This document shows positions 1 to 10,955 of a DNA stretch of 64,000 nt, piece by piece (the stretch's first letter is position 1; the number at the start of each line of letters is the position of its first letter). The DNA comes from Stentor coeruleus (taxonomy: Eukaryota > Ciliophora > Heterotrichea > Heterotrichida > Stentoridae), in NCBI GenBank assembly GCA_001970955.1, contig MPUH01000037.1:62001-126000 (forward strand). Direction: 5' to 3'. The position numbers were made by a program, and so were the translations under genes. The notes beneath the pieces are model-generated. The model ran no database searches, had not been told where the DNA came from, and saw nothing but the letters and a program-made list of their open reading frames with translations.

Positions 1-960
1 CCCATTTTTCTTCATACCCTGAGCATTTTCCATAGGCCTAGTCGTCTTACTCTGTTCCTGTGGTTTTTTCTCCCCATCTTTAATATTTTTAAACTTCCCT
101 TCTCTTATCTCATGCAGTTTTTTAACATCAAATTTCTGTTCATTCTTCCCTTTCCCTCCTTTTTTAGCTTTTGGACTCCCTTTCATATCTTTCCCTTTAG
201 TTTTTCCTTCTTTTTTTTCCTCACCTACACTACCTTCCCCTTTTTCTTTTTTATCTTTACTTTTTTCATCATTTTCACTATCAAATTCCTCCTTATATTC
301 TTCAGCACTTCCATGATCCTCTAAATCTGAAACATTATCTTCTTTATTATAAGCATTTTCTCTATCAGACAAAGCTTCAATCCCAAGTTTACCTTCGCTT
401 TTTATATTTTTAAGCTTTTGATTATCTATTTCTAATAGTTTCTTCAACCCTTTTGCACTTTTTTTATTTTTACTTGTACCATAATAAGTATCTAAAATCA
501 ACCTTCTAGACACGTTTTTCTTATATTTTTGAGCTTGTTTATACTCTTCATCAAGCTTTTTAACAGAAAGAGTTGGGCCTTTGCTAGCTAATTTGTGAAG
601 AATGTAGTCATTTTCATATACAATTTTTTCAAATTGACGTTTTCTTTGAGTGAAATTTAAGGTTTTCGGACCTACCTGCTGGACTTCAAAAGCTTTTTTT
701 GATGGTTTCCGTTTGTTTATTTCATTTAAAGCTTCTAATATGACTTGATTTTTCCTAAAAATATCCTGAAACTCTTGATTTCTAGTGAATAAATAAGAAT
801 TCACTCGACTTTGCGAGAACTGTAAAGTCATCGGCGGCGAGTTGTCAATTCTTTTCCCACTTTGGCTTTTAATCATCTCTAGATTCTTATTATGCATATC
901 TCGCATATGGTCAAAATACCACCTTTCTCTTGTATCCATATTATAAAAACTGTTACTCAT
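1..960 (-). CDS. CFAP97/hemingway-like ciliary protein, C-terminus cut by window edge
   Basis: The minus strand is open from an ATG at 960 to base 1 with no stop, giving 320 codons of a protein that continues outside the window. Residues about 15-45 hold Y-F-D-H, an I-K-S, then an I-D-N-S-P-P motif. At about 115-165 comes a stretch with E-N-D-Y-I-L-H-K-L, then K-K-L-D-E-E-Y and a basic coiled-coil segment. This order (Y..H...L...ID..PP, then E-N..L...L) is typical of CFAP97/hemingway proteins, which work in axoneme assembly. The rest is a Lys/Glu-rich low-complexity tail. A second in-frame Met at residue 8 (939) is an alternative start. The first eight bases overlap the end of the upstream gene. 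I am fairly sure of the gene and moderately sure of the family. Confidence 0.7.
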   Translation of the reverse strand, partial: MSNSFYNMDTRERWYFDHMRDMHNKNLEMIKSQSGKRIDNSPPMTLQFSQSRVNSYLFTRNQEFQDIFRKNQVILEALNEINKRKPSKKAFEVQQVGPKTLNFTQRKRQFEKIVYENDYILHKLASKGPTLSVKKLDEEYKQAQKYKKNVSRRLILDTYYGTSKNKKSAKGLKKLLEIDNQKLKNIKSEGKLGIEALSDRENAYNKEDNVSDLEDHGSAEEYKEEFDSENDEKSKDKKEKGEGSVGEEKKEGKTKGKDMKGSPKAKKGGKGKNEQKFDVKKLHEIREGKFKNIKDGEKKPQEQSKTTRPMENAQGMKKNG

Positions 961-1684
961 GTATATACCTACTCTTAAGATTTGATATTTCAATCTTCCT
1001 CTCTATTTCTAATCGGCTATTAAGTTCTTTTATCTCTCTTAACCTTTCAGTTTCAATCTCTTTTATAGCTTTACCCCTTTCTTCTATAGGAGAACTTCTT
1101 GCATCAATCATAAGTTTCTGATACTTACTATTCACATTCTCAGTCCTTTTAAATTTCTCAGTTACAAGTTTTTCCATAAGTTTTTCTAAAGCTTGTTCAA
1201 AATTTTCTATAGAAGGCCTTTCAGTTGATGCTTCTCTTGAGCAAGGTTTACTTCTTGAGTTCCTCCTTTCTTGAAGCTTTTTTTGAAATGAGTTTTCTTG
1301 TTTTTTTAGGTTTTCTTGAGCCATGACCCTTGCTATTAATGAATCATTTGCGTATGTTTTTAAAGTGTTTTCAACTTTTCTCTGTTCTGCTAAACGGTTT
1401 GTTGGAGAGTTGAAATTTTGTAATGGGGGACGTGGTGGTACTTTAGGTTTAGGGTTTAAAACTGCTAAAATATCTTTTCGGCTAAGAGTTTGATGCATTT
1501 TTTTCTCATAGTCTATATAAGAATTGTCATGAATAGATTCATAGAATTCAATTGCACTTGAGTAAAGACTAACTAGATTGCTAATATCGTCTACTGTACA
1601 TTTTTCTTGGATTTTTGTTTCTAAAGCGAGGACTTGTCTTTGGAAATTGTCGGGTAGTTGGACTTGCTGTTTAAGTCGGCTCAT
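953..1684 (-). CDS. Coiled-coil protein, family unknown
   Basis: 243 residues ending in TAA. I do not recognise a family. The N-terminal 80 residues look globular and helical. A proline-rich linker (K-P-K-V-P-P-R-P-P, about 80-90) follows, then a long Lys/Glu/Arg-rich coiled coil from about 110 to the end. It lies on the same strand as the CFAP97-like gene, and its stop overlaps that gene's first ATG by eight bases. I looked for a 15-16 nt GT...AG intron that would fuse the two and found none, so I keep them separate. The position next to a ciliary gene suggests a cytoskeletal role, but that is only context. Confidence 0.7.
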   Translation of the reverse strand: MSRLKQQVQLPDNFQRQVLALETKIQEKCTVDDISNLVSLYSSAIEFYESIHDNSYIDYEKKMHQTLSRKDILAVLNPKPKVPPRPPLQNFNSPTNRLAEQRKVENTLKTYANDSLIARVMAQENLKKQENSFQKKLQERRNSRSKPCSREASTERPSIENFEQALEKLMEKLVTEKFKRTENVNSKYQKLMIDARSSPIEERGKAIKEIETERLREIKELNSRLEIERKIEISNLKSRYIHE

Positions 1685-2389
1685 TTAAATTTAATCGTTA
1701 GGAAATTAGAAAATGAATTGGTTTTTGTGAATTTTTATTGGAGTTTTGATTTAAAGGTTGGAATGTTTTTGAAAGGTTTTCGGTTAGGCTATTGGGGATG
1801 GTGTTGTATTGATGAAAATTAGGATAGGGTTTTTGGGTTGAGTTTATTTTTTAGTTATTTAAAGAAAGTTAGAATGGATTTGATATGGGTTTATTTAGTT
1901 TGGGAGAATTTTTGAGAAAATATTATTATGTAATTCTTTATAGTGTCTTCAATTTATTTGTTTAAAAATTCTGTGTTTCTGTAAATATAAATTAGCAAAA
2001 ACTAAAAATAATGTGAACTCTTAAACTTTTTATCCAAAAAATAAACACAAGTATCAATAATCTTAATAGTTAAACTATTTAAAATATCCTGTCTATTTTT
2101 ATTACAAAAAAAGAACCTGTTATTATCTTAAAAGTTCTCACTAATCACATCTAATTCTGATCCAAAAACCTAAATCCATATATCCAAATATATCCACATC
2201 AAAATTATTCCAAATAATTTTTAATCCTTATCTTAACCCCAAAAACTCTAAATACTGTAACTTTTTTCTCAAAAAAAATATAAATTTACTGATTTACCCA
2301 TTTCACCAATCTAACACCCACCTTTTCTATCCTTTCCAAAAATCATCATTCCTTTAACAACACTTTTCCTAATAAAAAAATTACCAAAT
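1685..2389. other. Intergenic, divergent promoter region with GC-skew switch
   Basis: No gene seen. The left part (about 1690-1930) is G-rich and C-poor on the + strand. The right part (about 1990-2389) is C-rich and almost G-free. The switch lies between two divergently transcribed genes. Confidence 0.6.
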
Positions 2390-2905
2390 ATGAATAAACA
2401 AAATTGGGACAACCGTTTTTATGTTGCAGACAGTAGAGACAATCATAAAGTTCACGAATTCTACAGACAATATTTCGATAAGCCATCAAAACAACACCAA
2501 GTCAGAATTTCAGTACCATCAAACCCAGGTAAGTTCTACCCAAATTTATCTTCATCTTTAGATAAACATACTCATCGTTTTCCAGATATCAAAAGATTAG
2601 GTATTAGAAACAAAAAAACTTTAGAACTTGGTTGGAACCCAACTTTTCATGTGAAAATAAGTAAAGACAATTCACATTTTTACAGCACTTATAGAGAATA
2701 TTTTGACACTAAAAGGATTTTTGATCATAATGTATCAGTTGTGAATACTATTCCTATATCAGTTCATGGATTTAAAAAAAATAATGATAAAAGATATGTT
2801 TCAGCTGACCCAAGGAATAGTTGGAATCATATTTATACCCCGATTTCTGAGAATAATAATGCGAAGTATAAGACTTTGAGAAATTATTTTGATAGTTTTA
2901 AGTAA
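2390..2905 (+). CDS. Small protein with three Y/F-aromatic repeats, unknown
   Basis: 171 residues, TAA stop, no intron. The protein carries three degenerate copies of a unit ending in Y-R-x-Y-F-D: H-E-F-Y-R-Q-Y-F-D near residue 25, Y-S-T-Y-R-E-Y-F-D near 100 and K-T-L-R-N-Y-F-D at the C-terminus. Each is preceded by a W/F-rich segment with D-S-R-D-N or similar. There is no signal peptide or membrane segment. Short, basic, aromatic-repeat proteins of this type occur among axonemal microtubule-associated proteins, but I cannot assign a family and the function is open. The ATG follows an A-rich leader and a C-rich, G-poor upstream region like that of neighbouring genes. Confidence 0.7.
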   Translation: MNKQNWDNRFYVADSRDNHKVHEFYRQYFDKPSKQHQVRISVPSNPGKFYPNLSSSLDKHTHRFPDIKRLGIRNKKTLELGWNPTFHVKISKDNSHFYSTYREYFDTKRIFDHNVSVVNTIPISVHGFKKNNDKRYVSADPRNSWNHIYTPISENNNAKYKTLRNYFDSFK

Positions 2906-3515
2906 GTTAAATATTAGAAATTAGTGAATAGGTTTTTAAAGTTAAGAGTTGGGTTTTAGGATGCAAGGTAGTTTGGTTTGGTTTTATATTTATAGATTAA
3001 ATATGAATATAATCCATTTATAACATTGCAATACACATACTATTTTCAAAAAAACTATAATACTCTGCCAAATCTTTTCATTAAATATTTAAAAACCTCT
3101 CCATCTAAATCTCCTATCTTTTTCTACCCAATTCTCTAAAATCTCCTCTAACCTATCTCCTCTATTTCCCCCCCAATTATCTATTCTATTTTCCCTTCAA
3201 TAATAATCCCCATCTAAACTCCATTTTCCTTGCCATTCCTATTCTTATCCCCATTCAAAAATAAAATCACTAATCCCAGTTTTTTCTAATCATAACATTC
3301 TCAAAAATCCTTCAAAAACTTTTCTAACCCTTCCTCACAATATCAACTGAAAATTTTCCTCATCAAAAAATCCTTCTTCATTCTTCTCCACCTTCAATTT
3401 TTCAATGAATTTCCCTAATAAAAAACCTGATAAACTCCTAATCTTATTCTAAAAAAAGCCAATTAAAAACTTAAACTTAATACAATACATTAGTCTTAAG
3501 GAGACTGGATAAAAT
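2906..3515. other. Intergenic, tandem genes
   Basis: No gene seen. About 2906-2990 is G-rich and C-poor. From about 3050 to 3480 the + strand is C-rich with very few G. Confidence 0.6.
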
Positions 3516-6008
3516 ATGGAAACCCGAGAATCACGTTCGTCCATCAGTGAAACAAACTGGTTTTCAGACCTAAACTCGCCGAATTGGCTTGAGTTTGTCT
3601 TAAAAGATCATTCAGATCTTGGCTGTTCCTTTAGAACTGCCATCGAAGTTTTTGCCCTCACACTTAGAGACAAAGTTGTCCAAAGCCTTCCATCCAATTC
3701 AACAATGTCAATATATTCAAAAGTTATATCGAATTTATATCCAGAAATCGCATGCTCAGTATCCCAACTACCAGTTGAAACTATTTTAAGAGAGTCTTTA
3801 ACAGAAAGATCAGATTATTCTTTAGACTTGGATTCAAACAGTGACTTTTTTCGCGGTGTTGACTATATGCCAGGGAGTATTGAAGATAGTATTGAAAAAA
3901 TTGATGACCCAGAAGATAGTGGGATTATGGATCCTGATGTTAAAATCCTAGTAAGTGATGCTGACGAGAATTTAGATATTGTTGAATGTACACTTTTTAG
4001 AAGGGTCTTGAATATTTTTAACCACGACAATAGATCTGTAGCGGATTTATATGCAAGTTTAGATAAGAACAGAGATGGGAAAGTTACAGCTGGAGAACTA
4101 AGAGCTGAGTTGTTAAAATATGACCCAACAATTACCGAAGAGGAATCAAATGAAGTATTTGATATATTTGATGGAGATAAAGATGGCACTGTATCAATGG
4201 AAGAGCTCGGAAAACGCATGAAATTCATAAAACAAAAAGCTGAACAGGAAGTTGTCGACCCTTTAGCATGTATGATAATCTCAAAGCCTCTAAGAAAAAG
4301 CATGATCCATGGAAGCTTATCAATAGTTCTTCTTAAAGCTCAAGGTCTTAAACCTGGTGCCCATAGTTTCAAATCACGAATCAAAGGGCTTTTAGAATAT
4401 GCAACAGGTGAATATACAGACTGCAACCCAATTTTAAACTTTCATTGCGATTTTCATATTGAAAATAAAAATAAAGAAGAACTCCCAGGGTTAATAGAAA
4501 TTGAACTTATAACAAAAAATAAAGTTGAAGGATCAGCGAATTTCAGCTGGGTCAAAGCTATGGCCACACCTTATGAATATAGTTGTAAAGGGAAAGTTGA
4601 CTTAAAAACATCAACTGGACAGTTAAGAGGAATATTGTATTTACAAGCCCAATGGAATCCAATAAGACCAAAAAGTTATACAGAAAAAGAACTTAATAAA
4701 CTTGTCAAACTTGGCGAAGAGGTTGAAAAAAGGAAAAAAGAAGTTAAAGAGTTAGAAAAAAGACGTAAAACAATACAGCATACACTAACTGATGAATTTC
4801 TTAAAGAACAAGAAAACAAAGAAGAACAAGAACATGCTGATGGTCCTCATACAAGATCAGATCGTCCTAAAGCAATGACGTATTTTATGAATATATGCAA
4901 AATTACAGTTGAAAAAAATCCTGATGTTAAAACTGTAGGTATATTATCCCCAACAGTTGTAAGCCCAAAGTCAAAAACCCCATGTCGTGGGATGAGTCCA
5001 AAGAATTCTCCATTAGCTTCACCTAATTGTCTAAACAGTTCAGGGGTATTTTTTACATCTAAAACTCCTCATCTTGATGATTCATTAAGTTCTGCTTTCT
5101 TACCTAAAGGTACATCACCACCTCATAATAAAACTCAAACTTCCCCTCATCATAATCCTGTATCTCCACCTCAAAATAAAGAAACATCCCCACCTCAACA
5201 TAAAGTTGCATCTCCACCTCAACATAAAGAAATATCTCCACCTCAACATAAAGAAATATCTCCATCTCAACATAAAGAAATATCTCCATCTCAACATAAA
5301 GTTGCATCTCCACCTCAAAATAAAGAAATATCCCCACCTCAACATAAAGGTACATCTCAACCACAACATCTTGGAGGTCATCATGGACCTTCATCATCTT
5401 TACATCAAAAAGCAGAACCAAAACCAAGTCTTCATCATACAGATTCTACTCATCTAAGCAATCAAACTACTACTCATCATCCTACTGGGTCATTACATCA
5501 TCATGGTACTACTAAACCTATAGTAAATCATGATACTCATGGTCTTAATTACTCAATGACAGTAAATCTATCACATGCTACTGATAAAACCCAAGGACTT
5601 AATCATTCTTTAACTATTGATAAACAGCATCATATATCCCCACCACATAAACCTAATCAACATCCTGAAGTTCATAAACTTCAGCATTCTTCAACATTAC
5701 ATGTAGGAAGTTCTGGACATTCATCAATAAATTCTTTGCATCCACATGTAGAACCTAAGCACTTGCCTAGTAATTCTATTTCAGGTCATGCTGTTCATCA
5801 TTCTTCAACAACAAATAAACTTGAAGAGAAAAAAAACTTTTTGACCATTGAAACACCTAGTTTAGATGCGAAAAGACCTAAAACTCCAAATACTGTGATA
5901 AGTCCTAAAAGCAACTTGCTTCATGTTGAAGCAAAAAATAGACCACCAGCAAAATCCCCGGCGAAAAATGCAGCTCCTAACTTGAGTTCTTCGTTTAGGG
6001 CTAATTAA
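3516..6008 (+). CDS. EF-hand protein with C2-like domain and His/Pro repeat tail
   Basis: 830 residues, TAA stop, no intron. Two canonical EF-hand loops lie at about 183-194 (D-K-N-R-D-G-K-V) and 219-230 (D-G-D-K-D-G-T-V), each with Glu at position 12, so the pair should bind calcium. Residues about 262-390 look like a beta-rich C2-type domain (L-S-I-V-L-L-K-A-Q-G-L-K), followed by a coiled coil at about 395-440. From about 530 the tail is rich in Ser, Pro, His and Gln, with a tandem S-P-P-Q-H-K-E unit (see the repeat at 5158-5355). S-P and T-P sites are abundant. A calcium-responsive scaffold is plausible. The specific role is not recognised. Confidence 0.8.
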   Translation: METRESRSSISETNWFSDLNSPNWLEFVLKDHSDLGCSFRTAIEVFALTLRDKVVQSLPSNSTMSIYSKVISNLYPEIACSVSQLPVETILRESLTERSDYSLDLDSNSDFFRGVDYMPGSIEDSIEKIDDPEDSGIMDPDVKILVSDADENLDIVECTLFRRVLNIFNHDNRSVADLYASLDKNRDGKVTAGELRAELLKYDPTITEEESNEVFDIFDGDKDGTVSMEELGKRMKFIKQKAEQEVVDPLACMIISKPLRKSMIHGSLSIVLLKAQGLKPGAHSFKSRIKGLLEYATGEYTDCNPILNFHCDFHIENKNKEELPGLIEIELITKNKVEGSANFSWVKAMATPYEYSCKGKVDLKTSTGQLRGILYLQAQWNPIRPKSYTEKELNKLVKLGEEVEKRKKEVKELEKRRKTIQHTLTDEFLKEQENKEEQEHADGPHTRSDRPKAMTYFMNICKITVEKNPDVKTVGILSPTVVSPKSKTPCRGMSPKNSPLASPNCLNSSGVFFTSKTPHLDDSLSSAFLPKGTSPPHNKTQTSPHHNPVSPPQNKETSPPQHKVASPPQHKEISPPQHKEISPSQHKEISPSQHKVASPPQNKEISPPQHKGTSQPQHLGGHHGPSSSLHQKAEPKPSLHHTDSTHLSNQTTTHHPTGSLHHHGTTKPIVNHDTHGLNYSMTVNLSHATDKTQGLNHSLTIDKQHHISPPHKPNQHPEVHKLQHSSTLHVGSSGHSSINSLHPHVEPKHLPSNSISGHAVHHSSTTNKLEEKKNFLTIETPSLDAKRPKTPNTVISPKSNLLHVEAKNRPPAKSPAKNAAPNLSSSFRAN
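5158..5355 (+). repeat. In-frame 24-bp tandem repeat encoding S-P-P-Q-H-K-E units
   Basis: About eight imperfect copies of a 24-bp unit lie inside the EF-hand gene. Variation is mostly C/T changes giving P or S at one position, and K-E-I, K-V-A, K-G-T or K-E-T at the unit junction. The unit length is a multiple of three, so copy-number change keeps the frame. Confidence 0.85.
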
Positions 6009-6058
6009 TCTCAATAATATACTCTAAAATGTCATAAGATTATTAATTATAACTGAGA

Positions 6059-8007
6059 TTAACTATTTTTATTACTTTCTCCGACAAACTTAAGTACTAA
6101 TAATGATAGTAAATGACAGCCTAAAATAACTAAAAGAAGTGACCCAGCGTTTTCCCATACTTCACCTGTAATTCCTAAGTTTTTTAATGGACTTTCTTGA
6201 TTGTTGACATCCACTTTTTGATTAGTAAATTCATTAAGTACTAGTCCAAGGAATCCATAATAATACCCAGATATATATTTTATTCAGTAAAACGAAGAAC
6301 TCAAAGACCGTTGACTACTAAAATATCCCCCAAACATCATCAAAGGAGCTGCAATAGTTGGACTCCATACTGAAGCTTCTAAAGGATTTCTAGACAGAAC
6401 CCCAGCTAAATTGCCATAAGCCGCTCCACATAAATGAATCAAAAGCAAAACCCCAAAAAATATAAAAAACTCCTTAGCACTTTCTGTGTTTAAATCTAAA
6501 GCAAAATATAAAACTATGGAAAATATAAGGGTACTGATTATTGTCGATGGTAATTCTACAATAAATTTTGTCAAATAATAAGGTAAAATCCCATATTGCC
6601 TTTCTTTATAATCTTTTATAAAAACTTGTCGTTCTAAAGGGTAGACTACTGAATTCGTATGTGCTGAAGGCATAATGAACTGTATGACAATTTGGTAAAG
6701 GACTCCAACACGGTTTTGGATTCCAATAAGATTATAACCTAAATCATGGAAAATAATATCCAAAATCACAGCCATGGTAATTGCTTCGGAGATTTTGACG
6801 AAAAACTGCATCGGGTTTCTTTTTGTCGTCTTCCAAGCCCTAGACAAAAGCACTGAAATCTCGATAAAAAATCCAGCCCTAAAAGCATGTAAATTCGTAT
6901 TAATCTCCACTAATTCTTTTATATTATAATCATCTATAATCTCATGTTCGTTTTTATTATAATAATCCATAATACCATTAACCCTATTGATTTCTTCTTC
7001 AGTTGGATTATTTTGATTTTTCAAATGTAAAATCCTCATATAATAATCTGGAGGGTTAGTTTCTTTTGGACATTCAAATCCAAGTTCAGTAAAATGCTTT
7101 ATAGATTTTTTAGCTAAACCCTGATAAGCAAATTTTCCAGCAACCATAAGTATTAGTCTATCAAACATATGAAAAACTTTTGAACTTGGTTGATGTATTG
7201 TAAAAATTATAGTCTTTCCTTTATCAGCTTGGTTTCTTAATAACCCTGCTATATGATCTGAAGTTAAACTATCTAAACCTGATGTTGGTTCATCAAGTAT
7301 TAATATTGTTGGTTCACTTATAAGCTCTAAACCAATACAAAGTCTTTTTTTCTCTCCACCTGAAAGTCCTTTTATAATTTCATTTCCTATAATATTATCA
7401 GCAACATTATTAAGTTTTAAGTCGTCTATCATTTTCTGAACTTTATCATTTATGTCATTTGGGGTACCTTTTATTTTTAATCGGGCAGAAAAATATAAGG
7501 CTTCTCTTGCTGTTAAAGCATGTAAAACAATGTTTTGTTGCATTACATAACGACAATGAACTGAATAATCTAAGGATTTAATGTCGATTTTGTTTAAGGT
7601 TAATGAACCTGAAATTGATACATTTTTTTGAGGGACGATTTGGTTTGATAAGATACTGACTAATGATGTTTTTCCTGAACCTGAGGTTCCCATTATTGCC
7701 AGGACCTCTCCTGCTTTGGCGAATCCTGAGACACCTTTGAGGATTTAGGATTATAGGATATAAAAATGACTTAAAGNGAGGTTCCCATTATTGCCAGGAC
7801 CTCTCCTGCTTTGGCGAATCCTGAGACACCTTTGAGGATTTCATGTTCTTTTTTATGATCTTTGATTTTATAATGCAAATCTTTCCATTCAAGATTTATC
7901 GAGATATTTTTATTGCTAGAATTGATATTGGAATATTCTTGGAGGATGTTTTTATCGTTACTTTTGTTTGAAGGGGAGTGATAGTAAGAATGCACTTTTC
8001 TATCCAT
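6059..8007 (-). CDS. ABCG-family half-transporter, interrupted by an assembly duplication
   Basis: An ABC transporter of the G (White/ABCG2) subfamily: ATP-binding domain first, then six membrane segments. Taking 6059-7682 plus 7778-8007, which removes one copy of a 64-bp duplication beside the N at 7777, gives exactly 618 codons (617 residues). Walker A is at about 75-82 (G-T-S-G-S-G-K-T), the signature L-S-G-G-E-K-K-R at about 183-190 and Walker B L-I-L-D-E-P at about 204-209. The frame runs through a TGA at 6284-6286 (residue 543) for 75 more codons and ends at TAA. That segment (I-K-Y-I-S-G-Y-Y, L-N-E-F) is the normal ABCG C-terminus, and the TGA falls where the family has Trp. Half-transporters dimerise; the substrate cannot be told. 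Confidence 0.9.
6284..6286 (-). other. In-frame TGA read as tryptophan
   Basis: The codon lies between S-S-S-F-Y and I-K-Y-I-S in the last ABCG membrane region. Related transporters have F/W-L-K-Y-L-S here. No 15-16 nt GT...AG intron can remove it while keeping the frame. Confidence 0.75.
7683..7841. repeat. 64-bp direct duplication across an N (assembly join)
   Basis: Bases 7683-7746 are repeated at 7778-7841. Thirty unrelated bases and the single N at 7777 lie between. The duplicated DNA encodes the segment around the Walker A motif of the ABCG gene. Confidence 0.9.
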
Positions 8008-9098
8008 TTATATATGGTATTGAAATTACTCTTAGTTTTTATTAAAAGAAATGACTTAAGTGGGATAATCATTTTAAATCTATGTTATAGTTTTATTTTA
8101 TAAAGAAAGTTATGCATGACATATGCTAAAAGTATTGTATTTATTATAAACAAAATCATAGTTTTTTTTTAGTAATAAATTGAATGATGAAATTGTTTTA
8201 AAAAATGTTTTTATAGCGTAGAATAATTATTATCCATCATTACTTACATTAAAAGAGTATTCAGCCTAATCCCCACCTTCAAACAAACTTTAATATCAAA
8301 GATCAACTTTTCCTATATATAAAAAAAGAATCCATCTATCTGCAAGAGCAATACAAAAAATTCTATTGAAATATAAAAAATAGCTATACTCAACATCAAC
8401 CATCATTCTAATTTAAATCTTAAAATTAATATCCTTTAACTTTTCAATAAAATAATTTTCTTCTCACTCCAAACTGCTTTTCATATATATTTTTAATTTC
8501 TTTTATGGAAATATAATGGAAATTGTAAGAGCTCTAGAGTGCAATAAAATTAAAAATTCAGGTTGTGAGCAGTGACATATAAATAAAATCAAATGACTGT
8601 TATGAAGTAAAAAGAACTATTTAATAAATTTTATTACATCTTATATTTTTTGGGTTTAATAATTTTAGATATAGATCTATAAAGATTTTGGCATAATTCT
8701 ATTATATATGATGATAGGATTAGTAAATTAATACATAATAAAAGTGAATAAAAATATCATGTAAAATTTTACATAGTTTAATGCTATGAAATTATATAAA
8801 ATTTATTTTATTTAAAAGCATATAGATTACTTGTAGATAAGTATTATTATTATCTGTTTTAAAATATCTTCTCAACAATAAAATAAACACAAAAAATCTC
8901 TACATATATCACATTATAATAATACTCAAGCAACAGTAACATAATAAAACCTTGACAAAATTCTATTCTAAAAATATATAATTATTCCAATCTCCATACC
9001 CAAAACCATAAACTACACATCACATCTTCCAAAATTCCATGTTTTATTTACTACATTCAAAAAATTATATCCAAAAAAGTTATCGTTCTGTGGGTAAA
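8008..9098. other. Intergenic, AT-rich
   Basis: No gene or RNA recognised in about 1.1 kb. The right third (about 8880-9098) is C-rich and G-poor on the + strand. Confidence 0.5.
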
Positions 9099-10031
9099 TT
9101 ATATGGTGTATGTTGAACCTCTTCCATTCTCATCACCTTCTGAGCTTGTAATAAAAGAAATATCTTCAGAAGAGTCTGAAGAGGTAGCTAGCATAAGTTT
9201 CTGAAGTTCTTGTTTTACTCGATCAGTTAACCCATAAACTACAGCATTTAAAAACCCGCTGAGGATAATAAAAAAGCTTGCAAGTAAAGAAGTTAGCCAT
9301 ACATTATCAGGGTCGACAATATCAAAAAATCCTAAAACCCTATGGACGGTAACTGGTAAATGACAGATAAGGAGCATTAAAGGGTAAAGTTTTAGACGAT
9401 TATAAAGCATGTTTTTCCTTAAGTCCTCATCTGTAACATTGTCAATCATCCTTCTTATTTTAGCTAATGTTCGCAAGTACATGACAAAGTTAAAGAAAAT
9501 TATTAGCCATAGTGGGGCGATATAGTTTATGATTCTCCATAAATTTCCACCTAGAAATGTTCTAATAAAACTACCTCCTTCAATAGTAATCCAGCACCAG
9601 CCTTCTGCTTCTCCAAAGCTATTAGTTAGCATTGGTAAAAAATTCATAGATAAAGGTATGCCAAAAGCATATAGCAAATAATACATTTCATACTTCCAGC
9701 CGTCTTTTTTTTCTAAGACAACCGATCTGTATATAGTAAAAGATATGACACTGGTCCAAAGGATGCTAGAAAGTCCAGAAAAATTCAATATTATCGCCTG
9801 GGCTATACACATTTCATATGATTGCCACCAGGGTAACATAAAAGCTAAATATTTTTTACCTGTGCAAGTGAGAAGTTCAGAGATTGCAAGATAAAAAACA
9901 AGGCGGAAATTGTATATGCGTAGATCACGAAAATAAATGTAGGCTACGAAAATCAAAAAGTTCACTATAGCGCTGAGAATGCATATTGGCAAATCAATCC
10001 AATAAATAGTTTCGTAGGATAAAGGAGCCAT
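9099..10031 (-). CDS. 7TM receptor, cAMP-receptor-like GPCR
   Basis: 310 residues, TAA stop. There are seven hydrophobic segments, at about 12-34, 44-62, 77-105, 116-136, 160-183, 210-232 and 242-266. After TM1 the motif F-R-D-L-R-I-Y-N-F-R-L-V-F-Y-L-A-I-S-E-L matches the intracellular loop 1/TM2 signature of Dictyostelium-type cAMP receptors and related class E GPCRs. Cys residues in E-M-C-I before TM3 and E-G-W-C-W in loop 2 could form the usual disulphide. The last TM ends in L-N-A-V-V-Y-G-L-T-D-R-V-K, followed by a short Ser/Glu-rich tail suited to phosphorylation. The ligand is unknown; a cAMP ligand is not implied. It acts at the plasma or ciliary membrane. Confidence 0.85.
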   Translation of the reverse strand: MAPLSYETIYWIDLPICILSAIVNFLIFVAYIYFRDLRIYNFRLVFYLAISELLTCTGKKYLAFMLPWWQSYEMCIAQAIILNFSGLSSILWTSVISFTIYRSVVLEKKDGWKYEMYYLLYAFGIPLSMNFLPMLTNSFGEAEGWCWITIEGGSFIRTFLGGNLWRIINYIAPLWLIIFFNFVMYLRTLAKIRRMIDNVTDEDLRKNMLYNRLKLYPLMLLICHLPVTVHRVLGFFDIVDPDNVWLTSLLASFFIILSGFLNAVVYGLTDRVKQELQKLMLATSSDSSEDISFITSSEGDENGRGSTYTI

Positions 10032-10955
10032 GCTAGCCTTTTATATGCTTAAAATGGTCTAATTAAATTCCATAACTTTGATAAAATATTGACTACAGAG
10101 GAAAATAGAGGCTTTTTTGTTGTTGTAAGATATAATATATTTACATTTGGTATTGGTAAAAAATAGGAAAAAGGTTTTATAGGTGTTAGTTTTAATAGTT
10201 TTAAAATTTTTATTGGGTTTAGATATTTAAAGATTGGTAAATGAATATTTTGTTTGAGAGGGGAGATTAGTTGTAGATTTTTGGAAAATTGAAATATAAT
10301 TTTTAGGATTTTAAATGATAATGGCGGATTGACTTTTATATGTATTGGTATAAATAGAAATTAAGTTATATTATTTATATATATTTAAAGTTAGTGTTAT
10401 GATAGCAATGAGGATTATAATAATTTTAAGGCCATAAGAAGTTATACTAAATATTATTCCATATTAGTATATTTAATTATCCTAAGTTTAAATCCTAACT
10501 CATACAAAAATCATTTTAGCATTTCCATTTACAAGTTATTACAAATCTATTTGAAAAAAATCACGTAAACTTCCCTAAATTTCCCTCCAATCCACAAAAA
10601 GCTTATCACATAACTCTCATATCATTATCCATCTATAAAACTTCACTAATCCACTCCAATAACCAATTATCTATAAATTCTCTTTATATTAAAAATTATT
10701 ATACTCTCTTTCATACAATCCCTAAATCAACTCTTCTATCATATAAAATTTCCTTTTCTAGCAATAAGCCAAAATGCCCTCATCCCAAAAAAATAATTCG
10801 CAAATTCATGAAAAAGTCATGCTATTTATCCTAAACCCCAGCTTCAAAAATATCATAAAATCACTTAAAAACCCATAAACCTCACTTCAATCCAAATCAA
10901 AATTACATTTTATCTCTAATATCATACCTCACTGATATGATCCATTACAATTTCA
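10032..10955. other. Intergenic, divergent promoter region with GC-skew switch
   Basis: No gene seen. About 10060-10420 is G-rich and C-poor. About 10450-10940 is C-rich with very few G. Confidence 0.6.
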